From the NCBI GenBank assembly GCA_030041415.1, contig JASHNX010000097.1:1-32591 (forward strand): DNA of 32,591 nt. Direction: 5' to 3'. Below the pieces are notes generated by a model. It did not search any database. It saw only the letters and a program-made list of their open reading frames with translations, and was not told the DNA's origin. Source of the DNA: Candidatus Sulfotelmatobacter sp. Lineage in GTDB: Bacteria; Acidobacteriota; Terriglobia; Terriglobales; Acidobacteriaceae. Of the stretch, positions 31,815-32,591 are shown piece by piece. The position numbers and the translations under genes are program-made. How positions within the stretch are numbered: position 1 is the stretch's first letter; each line of letters begins with the position of its first letter.

Positions 31815-32591
31815 CTAATCCTGGAAACTCCTGGCCCCGCCTTTCATGCGGTTCTTCACCAGATTCGTCCACACAAACTTGATCACGCGCGCGTCGTTAT
31901 AGCAGTAGGCGAGATTGTGATTCAGGGTAGAGAAGCAGTGCTGCTGGCAAGTGCGCTTCATTTGTTTGAGTTGCCCCTCTTCGAACTTGTGACCGTCGAT
32001 ATTTCCCCAGTCGTAGGTCGAGGCATACGTCGGAAAGCAGGGAGCGACTGTGCCATCCGTGCGGATGATCACATTGTTCTGCCCGGCCCGGCAGCTCCAC
32101 TCGGCGAAGTGCAACTCGCCGTTCATGTCTTGCACAAAACCCGGCATATCCGCGACTCGCCTGGCGATGTCGCCGTTGGTTCCAGTTCCATCGCCGTTCC
32201 AGCCCAACCGCTTCAGGTCTGCTCCACTGGCCATGCGGATGAAAGCCTTGATCTCCTGCAAGCGCTGGACAGAATTCACCATCTGGTATCCGGCCTTATT
32301 CTTCTCGATGATCCAGTCGACCAACGAATCAATCTGCGGCCAGTCCTGCGGCCGGATATAGGTGGGATTATCACTGAGGTGTTTGAAGTGTTCGTCCTGC
32401 TCCAACATGGGGGTTTCATTGATGTGATAGTCGGTCGCGATGTGGTGATCGTGCGCGTACTCGGTAAGCTGCCTGATATCGTCGGTATTATTTCGACAGA
32501 TATTCATGTTGAAGAAAACCATGTACCCGTAGACGTATTGCTTCTTCAGCAGGTATTCGAGGTGCTTGCGTACGGGCACGACGGCCTTCGG
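31815..32591 (-). CDS. Radical SAM protein, C-terminal part with SPASM-like cysteines (runs off right edge)
   Basis: 258 residues are visible; the frame stays open to the right edge, so a GTG at 32579 is not the start. The N-terminal part with the CxxxCxxC iron-sulfur motif is outside. What remains is the end of the TIM barrel (YGYMVFFNMNICRNN; HHIATDYHINETPM) and a C-terminal cysteine region. There CRAGQNNVIIRTDGTVAPC fits the SPASM opening C-x12-G-x4-C. It is followed by CQQHC and a last Cys in AYCYND. The spacing is shorter than the seven-cysteine SPASM consensus, so it may hold one rather than two auxiliary clusters. Such enzymes modify peptides, cofactors or lipids; no candidate peptide precursor lies on the visible side. 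Confidence 0.8.
   Translation of the reverse strand, partial: PKAVVPVRKHLEYLLKKQYVYGYMVFFNMNICRNNTDDIRQLTEYAHDHHIATDYHINETPMLEQDEHFKHLSDNPTYIRPQDWPQIDSLVDWIIEKNKAGYQMVNSVQRLQEIKAFIRMASGADLKRLGWNGDGTGTNGDIARRVADMPGFVQDMNGELHFAEWSCRAGQNNVIIRTDGTVAPCFPTYASTYDWGNIDGHKFEEGQLKQMKRTCQQHCFSTLNHNLAYCYNDARVIKFVWTNLVKNRMKGGARSFQD

Noticed and set aside
1-32591. CRISPR array, insertion sequence or phage genes
   Set aside because: No regularly spaced direct repeats, transposase motifs or structural phage proteins were seen; the only mobility sign is the tRNA fragment.

Overview
The window looks like a chromosomal segment of an acidobacterium (Acidobacteriota, probably a soil Terriglobia-type lineage). 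The evidence is family content: two tandem secreted 'VWFA-related acidobacterial' proteins, a carboxypeptidase-regulatory-domain TonB-dependent receptor, a GloVer-repeat protein, a secreted two-cysteine protein of a type common in this phylum, and a DUF1015 gene. No rRNA, complete tRNA, transposase, phage structural gene or CRISPR array was seen. The taxon is inferred from gene families, not from a marker gene.

Layout. 1-976: 5' part of a GloVer-repeat protein (minus), then about 570 bp without a gene, ending in an exact 3' half of a tRNA-Arg(CCG), a candidate attachment site marking the end of an integrated element that would lie to the left. 1054-2991: small outer-membrane barrel and an MFS exporter (both minus). 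3363-7764: large TonB-dependent receptor, then ferrochelatase. 7799-12130: three-gene tripartite drug efflux operon (TolC-type, HlyD/EmrA-type, EmrB-type DHA2). 12395-13733: small genes (stand-alone TonB C-terminal domain, PilZ, truncated DoxX, one unknown). 13881-17207: a Kdp-type two-component system in which KdpD is split into two divergent genes, with no KdpFABC pump in view. 17317-20385: acyl-CoA ligase, ThiG, and a small secreted protein facing ThiG across a terminator. 20589-25995: FtsB-like divisome protein, phosphohexomutase, CutA, a methyltransferase and a cystathionine synthase/lyase pair (reverse transsulfuration). 26104-28246: the two VWFA proteins. 28418-31807: DUF1015, amidase and GerMN genes joined by start/stop overlaps. 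31815-32591: C-terminal part of a radical SAM protein running off the right edge.

How the genes work together. The clear transcription units are the efflux operon (7-bp gap, then ATGA overlap), kdpD-N/kdpE (ATGA overlap), hexomutase/ftsB (16-bp overlap), the transsulfuration pair (40-bp gap), the VWFA pair and the DUF1015-amidase-GerMN trio. Several good sigma-70-like promoters are readable, with -10 elements of the type TACAAT, TACATT, GACAAT or TAAAAT. At thiG, mccA and the Kdp sensor the -10 lies so close to the start codon that the mRNAs may be leaderless. The most unusual points are the tRNA-fragment att site, the divergently split KdpD, an orphan minus-strand terminator upstream of the TonB-dependent receptor, and a cysteine-rich ferrochelatase tail. 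No complete novel defence or mobile system is visible in this window.
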